Shown one piece after another: positions 19,394 through 30,625 of a stretch of DNA of 64,000 nucleotides. Source of the DNA: Cryoendolithus antarcticus (lineage: Eukaryota > Ascomycota > Dothideomycetes > Cladosporiales > Cladosporiaceae); NCBI GenBank assembly GCA_002077065.1, contig NAJO01000023.1, positions 310,001 through 374,000 on the forward strand, in the 5' to 3' direction. The number at the start of each line of letters is the position of its first letter. The stretch's first letter is position 1. The notes under the pieces are model-generated. The model searched no databases, was not told the DNA's origin, and saw only the letters and a program-made list of their open reading frames with translations. The translations under genes were made by a program, and so were the position numbers.

Positions 19394-21091
19394 TCAAGCC
19401 TCTGTTGCCTTCCCGCTCTCCACAATGTTCTCGGTGCTCTCACTCGACGCCACTCCCATCTTGCTGATGTCAAATCCATTCGCTGCAAGATACGACTTGA
19501 ACTTGGCATCCTCCTCATCGATCACCGACTGTCCGATCTCCGGCAAGAATCCCAGACACAACGCAGCCGATAGCAGGCACATTGCTGACGAGATAAAGAA
19601 TGGGTACTGTCCAGCTTTCGTAGGGTCGGTATCTGCGTACTTGTTGTAGAGGATCAGGAGCACGCGATTGCCGGCAAACGCTCCGATCTTGCCAATAGCT
19701 GCTGCGATACCGTAGTACTGGCCGCGGACGGCGGTTGCGGAAGTCTTGGATGCGATCATACCTATAGTCGCTTATTAGTCCGATATCTCCGCCGCGAGGA
19801 TGTGGTCACGACTTAGCTATACAGTTACCCGGACCTGCTTCACCGAGGGCTATGAAGATCTTTTCGAGATGTCAGTGCACTGCAACAGATCGAGACGGCG
19901 TTGCGCCGCCTCATAGCTTACGGTGTCAACTTACCCCGTACATCACCACAAACGCTGTGCAAGTGTTAGTACCAAGTTTGCAGTCAAATTACGCTTTCTG
20001 TGAAGGGGTGACTTACCTCCAACATATTTCGGCTGATTAATGTACCCATAGACACCGGCGAAGAGAAATCCGAAAAGACCCTGGATTGCAACGACGTAGC
20101 CCAGCGTCTTGCGAGGTCCCAAGTAGTCGCTCAGCCAAGCACCTGGGATGCAGCCGGGCATGTAGAAGAAGTTCAAGAGAGTGTTCCAGCCAAAAGTCAC
20201 CCACAGCTCTGAATTGTCACCGAGCAGATTGGTGAGCAGTGCAGAGGAGAAAATGCCGAAAGAGTACGATGAGAAGTCGTACATGAACCAAATGGCACTA
20301 ACAACCGCGAGTCGGAACCAGTAAAACTTGATGACCAGCACCCAGGGAGTCTTGACCCGCGACATGCTGTTGCGTTTGAAGGGTTCCGGTTCTTGTAGCT
20401 TGATTCGAAGATACAAGAGCGACAGTGGAGGAATGACGCCGAGTCCGAGGCAGATTCGCCATGCAGCGCGCAGATGATTCTCTCCAGTAGCCAGTACAAC
20501 GATCATGGGCACAAAGGCAGCCACTACAAAACCAAAGTCGATTTGAACGTTTGTGAAGAGAGCGAACCACCGATTCCGAGTTCCGGCCTTTAGTTCGCCA
20601 GTGCTTTCGGCGCAGCCAACGGAGCCAGCAGGATACTCGCCACCGATACCAATGCCCAAAAAGAACCGGTACGCTGTCAGCGCGGCGAGCAAGCCACTAA
20701 CGCTGCCACCAGCGCCATACGAGCCAGCACCCAGAGCGGCGAACACAATCAGGATGATGGTGCTTACAAGAAGTGACCACTTGCGACTGAAGTGGTCGCT
20801 TGTCCAGCCGAAGAATAACTGTCCGACGACCGTGCCAGCGAAAGCGATCGAGGAGACATTGGCCTGTGCCGGACTGGAGGTATACTCCTTCTTGTAGATC
20901 ATGGCAAGCATGGTGTTGACGCTGCCGATAACGCCATTGAGGTAGCCATCACTGAATAGACCAGCTCCACACGCGATGACTGGCCAAAGGCGCTCCCATT
21001 GCGACTTGTTGGTCGATGCGACAGTTCCTTGCTGGTCGATGAGCTCCTCTGGAGTGAGCTGCTCACCGGAGTGCTTTTCGTTCACGTCCAT
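19394..21091 (-). CDS. MFS permease of the Git1/Pho84 type (glycerophosphodiester or phosphate uptake)
   Basis: Four exons: 21091-20017, 19954-19935 (20 nt), 19859-about 19823 and 19761-19394, giving about 499 residues. Motifs include WPVIACGAGLFSDGYLNGVIG, FGWTSDHFSRKW (MFS loop 2-3), GIGIGGEYPAGSVGCAE and VRGQYYGIAAAIGKIGAF, typical of the phosphate:H+ symporter branch that contains yeast Git1 and Pho84. The tiny second exon supplies FVVMYG in phase. The exon 3 donor is uncertain: GT after CCG-G (19829) or after AAC-T (19823). Both keep frame, and the second gives GPGNC-MIASKTS, closer to the usual GPGN motif. The likely substrate is glycerophosphoinositol, glycerophosphocholine or phosphate, acting at the plasma membrane. 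Confidence 0.85.
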
Positions 21092-22103
21092 TGTCGGATA
21101 CTCCGGGAGATATTCTTAAAAGACTGTCGTCGTTACGAGAAGGATACACTGCTCAATCGTAGTTTTAAGGAACAGGTGGAAGATAGCGACGATGAAACGT
21201 GAGATATGAAGCATCTCTGCAGATTAGGAAGATTACCTTTTTGGGATCGACACGGTGCTGACGTAGTCCGAGCGCCATGTCCTCCCCACAAAACGCCACC
21301 ACGTGCATCTCACGCCCGTGAAGATAGGTCGACTACAGAAAAACGTTCAGCATTTCGAGTCTTTCGAATCGCAAGGCCGCGCCATCATCCTGCAGCTAGC
21401 GAGACAAGCACAAATAAGCTCTTCCAAGAGAAAAGCTTGGTGTAGCTTGGCTGTAAAGGATGTTAAGGATTCCCAGTCACATGTTTTTCGATTTCTCAGA
21501 AGTCTGACCGTCCCACATACTACGGCAATATCGACGGCACTACATCATCAATCGTCTCATGAGACCGCCGATGAGAGATGAACATAAACTGTTGGCAACG
21601 GTCTCTCCGTGTGCATTGTGCATTCCTCTCTCTCAAAGGCAATTACCACTGACTGATCACTGTTGCGGTGCGCTTGACAGCTGCAATGGAAACCTGCAGA
21701 CGTTCATGAGAGAGCGGAGGTAGCATCGGTCATAGAGGTTGCTCGTGATACTGGGTACCTTAGATAGTCCTCATCGCGGGACATGTGGCCGATATGTCTC
21801 CACACAGTCGCGAAGCGCGTCAAGGCAATAAGGAAAAGCTACGTCTCCAGGTGGCAGGATCGAGTGAGGCACAAGGAATCTGTGAAGAGCACGTTGTATA
21901 TTTTCCATATGTTTCTTCACCACTATCGGCCTTGTTCCAAGGCTCTGTCACAAGCAGGTGTCTCATTTTTACTTCTTGATGCAGCTGCCAAGGTTCATTG
22001 GGTTGGGCTGGTCGCAGAACTTCTTGCAACCCTGCACTCTTGGGCAAGAGTTGCTGACCCCCGTGCATGCAACAGCGACGCACTAGTTGGCTCTCTTCTC
22101 AAG
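21092..22103. other. Intergenic, gene-poor
   Basis: 1.0 kb between the permease promoter and the small secreted-protein gene. It contains a CACGTG at 21300-21305. A plus-strand frame at 21783-22280 is antisense to the secreted-protein gene and has no domain. Confidence 0.5.
21300..21305. promoter_or_regulatory. CACGTG E-box upstream of the permease
   Basis: A palindromic CACGTG lies about 210 bp upstream of the permease ATG. On the permease strand it reads CACGTGG, which fits the core bound by Pho4/NUC-1-type bHLH phosphate regulators. Yeast GIT1 and PHO84 are Pho4 targets. A 6-mer of this kind also occurs by chance every few kb. Confidence 0.3.
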
Positions 22104-22382
22104 CTAGCACACCTGTCAGAACTTCTATCTCTTCTGCAGCCCATGAGGCAACTTACAAGTGGGCTATTAGGGCTCAACTCATCATCAAAGATGATGTGGG
22201 CGTTGCGCTCGGCAACAAGGGCTGTGAGGCGCGCCTGCATGAGCGTATTAGAATTGCAGGTATGCCGTTGTATCTTGTAGCAATTCGCTCTCTCCTACCT
22301 CTGTTGCGGCGTCCGCCACGGCGACCGGGGATGCGAGGGCCAGCGTCGACATCGCGACGATGGAGAGGAGGGTGAACTTCAT
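22104..22382 (-). CDS. Candidate small secreted protein, three exons
   Basis: ATG at 22382 opens a textbook secretion signal, MKFTLLSIVAMSTLALASP followed by VAVADAATE, in an 84-nt exon (22382-22299). A GTAGGA donor and a CATGCAG acceptor join it in phase 0 to exon 2 (22234-22157, starting ARLTALVAERNAH). A GTAAGT donor then leads to a 9-nt terminal exon (22112-22104, V-C-stop), for 56 residues in all. If the second intron is retained, the frame runs to 21995 and adds a tail with four Cys (SCLMGC, DRC, QEC). A TATA-like element lies 80 bp upstream. I know no homologue. The mature peptide is very short, so a secreted effector-like or pheromone-like peptide, or a decayed gene, are all possible. 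Confidence 0.5.
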
Positions 22383-24458
22383 TTTGGCGATTGGCTTGTG
22401 GATACTGGAGGGTCTTGTATGCTGGACAAGAGCTCGACACTGGAGCGCGAGGGCGGGCAGTACTTATATGAGCAATCTGTCCAGCAAGGACGCGCAGCCA
22501 AGAGCAGCCTCCACGCTCTCCGCCGGCTCTGTGCCCTCCTCTCCGATTGCTGTCAAGTACACAGACTGCAGCAAAAATGTGGTCTGATCGCTGTGTTGAT
22601 ACCGACCAGACGGTCATGTTCAGGCTATGCGCAATCGGAATCCTTCCAATACTAGCCTGGCAGTTGGTATGTACAGTATGCTCATAACAGCTGCATTAAC
22701 GGAACATACTGCGGATCCGACCATGCTCCGACGAGAATGCATGCGGGTAAAGTGTCCCGTGCCGTGGATGGGCCAATGAGAAGTCCGCATCTGAAGCGAA
22801 CCAACAATCATTAGAGTGCCCAGGAACGCCGCATGGTTAAGAATGCCGGGGATGTTGCTAATAGGGGGGTGCACTTTATCCATGAAAGTGAGCGGCATGA
22901 AGAATGGCAATGCCCAGAAAGGGAAACGGACAAGTGTAGAAGCGGGGAAATGAAAGGAAACCACCTCATACGTGTCCAGCATGATGCAGGAGATTTCCAC
23001 AGTGGTAGGCTGAGTTACCGTAACCCCGCGGATGTGAGCCACGCGACATGCTCTTGAGCGTACAAAAGGCCATGGGCTTGGAATCCTCGTGAAGGGTTCC
23101 CGAGAGGACTTTGATAGTATGCATTGATACGTTATGGTAGTGGCCGACCCAGGCGCGCGCGCCGAACATGACAATGATCGTTCAGCTATGCCGTAGGCGG
23201 AGACTCGAGACCAGGGAAGCTAACACGCTTGCCCCTCGGACTGGCGCATTTACTCCATCTCTGGGCCTGCAGCGTTGTGGATATTAACTTGATGTGTCCA
23301 CGTCCTACGCTAGGTCGATCAGTTTCGGGACGAGACCAACGAGTACCTATGGAACCTGTTTGAAAATCGACACGAGGAGAGGGCCAGCCGCATTTTCCCC
23401 TTACAGGTCTGACGTACAGGCGTGACTCCAGATATGTCGTGGCAGAGGCTGTCTTCGAGACTGTGGTGCGAGTATGATCGTCCATGCAATTCCTGTTGAC
23501 GCACCATGGTAGCCCCACGGCTGAATGACTCCTCGGAGTCGTTGAGCGGCGCCGGTTGTCGCGAAGCTCACACGCGTCAGAATTCCTTCCTCTCATCCAT
23601 CGCAAGGGACCCGCATCGTTCTTGGTGCCTTCACAAGTGCTCCTGCTACTATACGCACACCCTGTCCGCCGTTGCTGGCTCACCTCCCCCGCGGAGATGT
23701 GACAACACGGTGTTGAGTGGTCGGGGAGCGAAGCGCCTCTCACACCCAGGCTCGTGTAAGCTATGCTTCTATCTTAGCACCCAACCATCGCTGTGTACTT
23801 CGCTCATTTGCCACCGCGCTTTTGCTCTAGGAACAGTACTTTCTTCTTGACTAAGGCAGACTGTCAGTAGGAAGTCTTGAATGACTTGCCCTGCTCGCAC
23901 ACGCACCGACGGGATCGTATTTGAGCATGCTAAGCGGGCGGTGAGTGCGTGGTCGTCGGAAGGTCATCTATCAAGCCGTGGGTCAGGACAAGCTCCCAGT
24001 GAACGGAGTTCATGATAGTTTACTCACGAAGAATCCGGTCTGAGCCATGGAGAGAATGCGGACGGCGATCGTCCTAGACTTTGCTGTGGCGGTGTCAGCG
24101 AGCTTTCGGTTGCTGCGACGGTAATCGATTCGCAGACATACCTTTCTTCGCCATGACCGCGTTCGGTGCAGCAGTGTGTTGTGACAAGTGCTGTGCAGTC
24201 TGCAATGTCCGAAGTGATCAATCGCGTGCTCATCACGTGCACGGCGGTCGTCACTTCCGTCTCGGCAACTTCCGCACTCACTTGCCGAGGCAGCTCACAT
24301 GCCGTGATCGCGCTGAACGACAGTTGATGATCAAGGATCACCTTACGCTTTGCAAAGCTACTGAATGCTCACTGTATAGCACACAGCGTTGAGACAGTCC
24401 AGCATAATCGATTGACTCTTCGCATCAGTACCCAACGAGCCTCTCGGACACAGTCACA
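22383..24458. other. Gene-poor 2.1-kb stretch
   Basis: Frames of 100-185 codons at 22620-23174, 23186-23743 and 24024-24341 (minus strand) have shuffled-looking Ser/Arg/Cys-rich composition and no motif. No inverted terminal repeats or tRNA were seen. It holds the promoters of the secreted-protein gene and PEX11. Confidence 0.5.
22461..22470 (-). promoter_or_regulatory. TATA-like element of the secreted-protein gene
   Basis: The minus strand reads CATATAAGTA about 80 bp before the ATG at 22382, a good position for a TATA box of an inducible small gene. Confidence 0.4.
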
Positions 24459-25273
24459 ATGGTCGCCGACGCCCTTATTTACCACCCGGCAGTGAGCCAC
24501 TACAACAAGTTTGTCGCAACGACGAGTATGGTCGCCAGCTCGGAACCTTATGGCATTTCACTAACCTATTTGACCAGTCGGTCGCGACAAGGCTCTCCGA
24601 ACAATCCAATACTTCGCCCGCTTCCTCGCGTGGTACACCTACCGAACAAACCATCCCCAAGCAACCGTAGACCTTTACACCAATGTCAAGAAGAATTTCG
24701 GCAGCGTGCGCAAGGCCATGCGGCTGACGAAGTTCGTCGAGCACTTCAAAGCCGCTGCCGTAGCCTCGGATGCACAGACTTCGGACCCGATCGTGAAGTA
24801 CCTTGCAGTCGGACGACAGCTGGGTTACGCATTCTACATGCTGTTCGACAACTTGACGTACCCGGACCACGTTGGAATCCGGAAGTTTGAGGGCGCCGCG
24901 AGGCTGCAGAAGGAGGCTTATCGGGCTTGGTTGGTGGGGCTGTCATGCAATGTCGCGGCGGGCATCTACGCGCTGTGGAACCTCAGGGAGCAGACCAAGA
25001 TCAAGTTGGCGGACCAGAACGATGCGGAGAAGACGGTGGAGGTCAAGAAGCTTGCTAAGTACGTGCGGAATTTGATCAGTAGGTGGGATTGCGTACTAAT
25101 TGTGATACAGGGACCGCAGCGCAACTCAATTACAGCTCATCTCCGATCTTTGCGACATGACTGTGCCGAGCAGCGCACTTGGATACGCCAACCTGGATGA
25201 TGGCATTGTCGGTCTTGCTGGTACACTCAGCAGTCTGATTGGATTGTATGCCGCGTGGGCGAAAGCAGCGTAG
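24459..25273 (+). CDS. PEX11: Peroxisomal membrane protein Pex11
   Basis: Three exons: 24459-24525, 24578-25058 and 25111-25273, each intron 52 bp, giving 236 residues (typical for Pex11). The start MVADALIYHPAVSHYNKFV and the spliced junction ATTIGRDKALRTIQYFARFL form the amphipathic N-terminal helix that remodels peroxisomal membrane. FGSVRKAMRLTKFVEHFKAA and the C-terminal GIVGLAGTLSSLIGLYAAW hydrophobic segment complete the family pattern. Its role is peroxisome elongation and division. It is convergent with the HhH-GPD gene. Confidence 0.95.
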
Positions 25274-25399
25274 AGCAAGTCGCAGATCCCGTCAGATTTC
25301 ATACTAGCATGTAACGGCGTGTATGGGCAATATATCGATTCTTTCACACAGCCGCTATACCGTATATGTATAGGACTGTGACCTCAGTTTCCGATCTGG

Positions 25400-26377
25400 T
25401 TATGCGGACACTTTGGCGGCGGCATCTATAACAGCCTCAATGTTGCCTTCAAGATCAGTTCCCACTGCCCTCTCCAATACCATGACATAAGCCCTTCTCT
25501 TGCGCTGCCCCTCATCGGCTCCTGCCAGCTCGACCTTCTTGAGCGCTTTCCAGTTCGCCGTGATCAGCTCAACAAGCTCGCTTGGATCTTGAGGCAGACC
25601 GAGCTTCCTCAGACTGTCTGCCGTCTTGCCATCCACATTAGGATATGCTGATAGCCATTGCCACTGCACCCGTCGAAAGAAGATATTCAAGCCGGTCTCA
25701 CCGACGCCCTTGATGCTAGACTTGAGCAGTTTCATCTCCGCTTCCATCTCGTCTCCACCTTTGTCGTGCACTCCGGCTAAAGATTTGCCTTCCTTGTCTG
25801 TTGTAGACGCGAATGTATCGAGAATGACATCCGCCAGCCCGCCGATCTGCTTCGCAGTCTTGTCTTTGTGCTGCGTCCTTGCATCCCAGAGTGCCTGGTG
25901 CTGTTTCTCAGCACCCGCGGTCTGCGTCGCCTTCGCAGAGTTGAAGCTGTATGGTGCATTGAGAACAGTGCGGATCGCTCGCATGCCGAGTCGGTGTGAA
26001 ATAGGTCGTGAGAGAATCACTGCACTCAGGAGCTCCTCCCACGGGTTCAGGGCTGTCAGACTGTACGTCCGCAGCTTGGAGTCGCTAGTATCATCTTCGG
26101 GACTCGAGTGCTTCAAGGCCTCTTCCGATAGTAGGAAGCTCAGAAGCTGAGCATGTGTCGGCGCCGATTTCGCTCCGCGAGCTGACTTGCGCGCGCCCTG
26201 CGCCTCAGATACGGTGCCCGCTTTGCGCTTCTTCGACTTCGTTGAGGCCTTGGCCTCGGTGACTGCGTCGGTCTTTGAAAGGTCGTCCTTTCCACTGATT
26301 CCCTCGCTTTTGTTGACCTCATTTTGAGCTTCATCGGGCTTGGACTTCTTCGCAGAGGTCCCTTTCTTAGGAGCCAT
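25400..26377 (-). CDS. HhH-GPD (DNA glycosylase/endonuclease III) fold protein
   Basis: Single exon, 325 residues. Residues 1-75 are Lys-rich and disordered, nuclear in character (KSKKRKAG, basic tracts). The following domain begins NPWEELLSAVILSRPISHRLG and contains a helix-hairpin-helix SSIKGVGETGLNIFFRRVQ followed by WLSAYPNVDGKTADSLRKLGLP, whose Asp sits where HhH-GPD glycosylases carry the catalytic Asp (V-D-x-x-V/A). There is no C-terminal 4Fe-4S Cys cluster. Family knowledge suggests DNA base-excision or DNA binding; activity is unproven because the catalytic Lys position is not evident. It shares a 498-bp upstream region with the HLTF/Rad5-like gene. Confidence 0.7.
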   Translation of the reverse strand: MAPKKGTSAKKSKPDEAQNEVNKSEGISGKDDLSKTDAVTEAKASTKSKKRKAGTVSEAQGARKSARGAKSAPTHAQLLSFLLSEEALKHSSPEDDTSDSKLRTYSLTALNPWEELLSAVILSRPISHRLGMRAIRTVLNAPYSFNSAKATQTAGAEKQHQALWDARTQHKDKTAKQIGGLADVILDTFASTTDKEGKSLAGVHDKGGDEMEAEMKLLKSSIKGVGETGLNIFFRRVQWQWLSAYPNVDGKTADSLRKLGLPQDPSELVELITANWKALKKVELAGADEGQRKRRAYVMVLERAVGTDLEGNIEAVIDAAAKVSA

Positions 26378-26875
26378 ACTCGACGAAGAGGAGAAGGGAA
26401 TACCAGGATGTTGAAGAAGGTATTGAGAAATATGGAAAGATAAAACTACAGGCGCGCGCTCGTCACTCTACCTCTTCCCCTGCTCCAATGTCATGTCATA
26501 CAAGCTTTGGTCGTGATGTCAGCGGCTCTTCTCCAGAGCCCGGCCGCAACAACATCGCGGTCAATACTGACAATATGGAACAGTCGCTGGACAATGGACC
26601 CTCTTTTCTTCTCAGCACTGGAAACGTAAACTTCAGACGCAGTGAGCCTGTGCATTGCCCAGCGAGGAGGTTGCTTCAATTTTGTAGCACCTTCAGAGCA
26701 TCTTCGGAGCTTAAGGTCACGTGTAGCGCGTGCTGGTCGCGTTCACTAATCCGCTTTTGGTGACTTGCATATTCCATACATCTGCTGTCCTGACGGCATG
26801 CTATCGCATGGGCATTCCTCTGCCTGATCAGATGACTTCCTGACTGGCGCACGAGAGCGGAGTGAGCATCCCGTG
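26378..26875. promoter_or_regulatory. Shared upstream region of HhH-GPD and HLTF/Rad5-like genes
   Basis: 498 bp separate the two divergent ATGs (26377 minus, 26876 plus). Short frames inside are noise. No specific damage-response element could be assigned by eye. Confidence 0.45.
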
Positions 26876-29854
26876 ATGACTCTCAAGCAAGGTACTGGCA
26901 ACAGTATGGTGGCTCCTTCGGGTGATGGAAAGAGAAAGCGCGTCGACGTTGACCTGACAGACGACGATCATGCTACAAAGTACGCGAGGCCGTCTCCAGC
27001 ACCACCGACTTGCAGCAGAGCCCCAATCAGTCGGATTTCGTCTTACAATGCCGTCAGCAGAGGGTGAGTTGAACATCACGAATCTGAAGTCTCGTCGGCT
27101 GCTTGATCCGAACTAACGCTCTGTCGCAGCATTGATCTCTCGGGTAGTGCACATACTCAAGCCGAACGTACAGCTTGGCTTGCAGCACCTGAGGAGGACG
27201 AAGAAAACGTCGATGAGATCCTGGGTTCCACTCAGGAGAACACTGGTGAAGGCACTGATCAGCTCCAGCATTACGGAGATGTCGACACCAAGATCGTTGG
27301 ATGCCAGTATTACCGAGGCTTTGCATCGCCCGGAGAGGTGATTCTGATCCGCCGTGAACCAGGAAATCCATACGACAGCAACGCCATACGCATCGACAAT
27401 GTAGGCCAGACTCAGATTGGCCATATTCCACGTAGGATGGCCGAGAAGCTTGCGCAGTACATCGACAATCGCTGGGCTCATGTTGAGGGCAAGCTCGCTG
27501 GTAATTTGGGCCAATTCGACTGTCCCGTTAGGGTCGCCATGTACGGCCCTGACCCTGCTTCCGACGAAGGTCAGCGCCTTGTCGCGAAGATGAAGGCCGA
27601 CAGATTGCCTATCAGGGCTCTGCAAGAAGCCGAGCGTGCTGAGAAGCAACGCGAGAAAAATCGGCAAGCAGCTGCCAAAGCTCGCGAAAGGGAAGAAAAG
27701 CGTCGCCGTGCAGAAGCTCTTCGGGCTGCCAGTGGTGGTAAAGGCGGTCGTGGTGTAACGAACGCAAGTGGTCAGTACACCAACCAATCGACGCCCGATG
27801 GCGACAGCACCCAACCGGTCATGGATGATATCTTGGAGGCATCGCAGCGCTTCAATCCACGCGAGGCAAGTCAGACAGCCGAGCAACTGGGTGCCAACGA
27901 GGCAGCGCTGAAGGACATGCCCATGGCTACGCAACCTGACGGTATCAAGACGAAGATGCTGCCTTACCAGCTGCAAGCTCTGCATTGGCTGCTGCAGCAA
28001 GAGAGTCCCCCGACGCCAGGCGCGGCAGATTCAGAGGCCGTCCAACTGTGGAGACAACATGGTACGAAACAGGGTGCTTATACCAACCTCGCGACCAATC
28101 ACTCGACTCAAGGAGCGCCTTCTTTGGCCAGCGGAGGCATTCTCGCTGACGACATGGGCTTGGGAAAGACGCTGGAGGTGATCTCGCTGCTCCTCGCTGG
28201 CACTGCGACCGATGACTCCGCTGCCGGGCCAACACTGATAGTGGCACCGCTGTCTGTGCTGTCCAATTGGAGCGATCAGATCAAGCGCCACATCAAAGAA
28301 AGCCACGCGCTGAGAGTGTACACGTACCATGGTGCTGGGCGAGTGAACATGAAGTCAAGCGACTTTGCCGAGTACGATGTGGTCATTACGACGTATGGCA
28401 CGCTCGCGTCAGACTACATGCCTCGCAAGGGCAAGAAGCCTATGGGAGAACTGCGCGCGAATGGGCTGTACAGCGTGAACTGGCGTCGTATCATCCTCGA
28501 CGAAGGTCACACTGTACGCAATCCGCAGTCGAAAGGTGCCGCTGCAGTGACGGCAGTCAAAGCGAAGAGTCGTTGGGTGCTCACCGGCACGCCTATCATC
28601 AACTCCCTGCGTGATCTATTCACTCTTCTTCGCTTCATTGGCGTCTGTGGCGGGCTAGAGACACTCGAAGTCTTCAATAGTGTACTCGTGCGTCCTCTGA
28701 AAAACGGCAGTCCGGAAGCATCAGTATTGCTCAGAGCCACAACGATCGCTTTCACGCTACGCCGCAAGAAGGAAATGGACTTCATCAACCTCGACCTACC
28801 TCCGCTAGAGGAGTACAAGCACATGGTTGACCTCACTGCGAAGGAGCGCGAGCGGTATGAGGCCTTTACAAAGGAAGCTCAGGGCATGTTGCAAAAGTTT
28901 CAGAAGGCTGAAGCAGGAAAATCGCAAGCATATCAGTCGCTACTCGAGATACTGCTACGCATGAGGCAATGCTGCAATCACTGGCAGCTATGCCCCGAGC
29001 GCGTACAGAGCGTCATGAAGCAGCTGGACGAGCAAGGAATCGTGACGCTCAACGAAGAGACCAAGAAGGGCTTACAGGACATCCTGCAAGTGCGGATTGA
29101 GTCCCAGGAAGACTGTGCGATATGTCTGGAGCCTCTACACGAGCCTCTGATCACTCTTTGCGGCCATGCCTTTGGCGGGGAGTGCATTAGCAAGGTCATC
29201 GAGACACAGCACAAGTGTCCTATGTGCCGCGCTGTGCTCGAAGACGAAAGCAGCCTGGTGTCGCCAGCCAATGAATGCGGTGACGACGTCCATAAGGACG
29301 ATAACATGGACCTCAATGCTTCAAGCAGCAAACTCGAGAGCATGATGTCGATCCTCGGCGCCACCAAGGAGAAGAAGGAGAAGACAATCATCTTCTCGCA
29401 GTGGACGAGGTTCCTCGACATTGTGGAAGCGCGTCTCGATCGCGATGGGTACGAGCATTGCCGCATCGACGGTACAATGTCTGCTCAGAAACGTGATGCT
29501 GCGTTGCATGCTCTGGAGAATGACAGCGGCACGACTGTGATGCTCGCCTCCCTTGGCGTCTGTGCAGTTGGTCTCAACCTGACAGCTGCGAATCAGATCA
29601 TCCTGTCTGACTCTTGGTGGGCGCCGGCTATCGAGGACCAGGCTGTCGATCGAGTGCATCGACTTGGACAGACGAAAGCCTGTCGCGTCTTCCGCCTTGT
29701 CGCCGAGAAGACCATCGAGGATCAGGTCTTGACGATCCAGCAGGAGAAGAGGAAGCTCATGCGTCTTGCTTTCGGAGAGAAGAGCGGTAAGAGGGATCGA
29801 GTGAAGCAGGGGAGGCTGGCAGACATTCAGAGGCTTCTGAATGCTGGTGCTTGA
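26876..29854 (+). CDS. HLTF/Rad5-type SNF2 helicase with HIRAN and RING domains
   Basis: Two exons: 26876-27063 and 27130-29854, with a 66-bp intron, giving 970 residues. The upstream codon at 26873 is GTG, so ATG 26876 is used. The HIRAN domain starts near 117 (KIVGCQYYRGF, then EPGNPYDSNAIRI), a module that binds 3'-OH DNA ends. The SNF2 ATPase has GGILADDMGLGKTLE (Walker A, about 403) and ILDEGH (about 518). An embedded C3HC4 RING finger (CAICLEPL...CGHAF...CPMC, about 724-765) marks an E3 ubiquitin ligase, followed by the helicase C half (IIFSQWTRFLD; DRVHRLGQ). This order is that of human HLTF and yeast Rad5, which polyubiquitinate PCNA and reverse stalled forks. It might also be a Rad16-like paralogue. 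Confidence 0.92.
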
Positions 29855-30625
29855 GGTGGGCTCGACTCGTATGCGCTTCGCAATGAGCTATCGGGAATGC
29901 CTTGCCGGGGGTAAGATACTCGAAGAGGGAATGACATGATACGAACGTAGCTGTAGAGTAGCGCATAGATCAACATGGGTGTGGTAGTATTTGGTCGCAA
30001 TTCGCGGTGACTGAAGAGCCTCACCAGACCGATCCCTATCCGACATTCTTGCTAGAGGCTGGCTTTTCTACTGAATAGAACGAGTATCCGACCTCCCAAT
30101 GAGCGAATAGTGGCTATGTGCTACCTCTGCTTCTGCAAATAGTCGGATACGCCCCCGTGCTCTCAAGCAGACCTCCACGATAGCGCACTTGCAATATGGC
30201 TTGCAGAAGAGAGAACCGAGTCGCCAGTATCAGCTCATCCGCCCTGAGAGGCTCTTCCAGTTGCTCTAGTGCACAGCGCCACCATCGCAGTCGTCCTGAC
30301 AGAAGCATATCCTCCGTTCCAGACATATGGAGAAGTGTAGGCAATTTTGACGCAGCCACGCTGCAGGATCCAATATATAAGGTCAGAGACTAACATGTAT
30401 CGCATGTGAAGGCGCGAACGGCGTGGTGGTGGGGCATGATGGACCGGAGGGCAATGAGAGTCGACACTCACGGGACGTGAGCCATGACATCTGCACGCCC
30501 TACGAGTCACTGATCGCTATCCACACGAATCGTGTCTGTGAAGCTAGTGTACGAGTGGAGCGGTCTGGAGATATATACTCGGCATCACCAACTCCCCTCC
30601 CTCCATCATCCTCTTCAACCCACGC
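29855..30625. other. Intergenic, no gene seen
   Basis: 771 bp between two plus-strand genes. Only short frames without motif. Confidence 0.55.

Noticed and set aside
21783..22280. 165-codon plus-strand frame
   Set aside because: Antisense to the secreted-protein gene, no domain; the minus strand has signal peptide and splice sites.
22620..23174. 184-codon minus-strand open frame
   Set aside because: No motif, odd composition, no joinable exons; kept only as part of the gene-poor stretch. A transcript would reopen it.
23186..23743. 185-codon minus-strand frame
   Set aside because: Arg/Ser/Thr/Cys-rich shuffled-looking sequence without hydrophobic core or motif.
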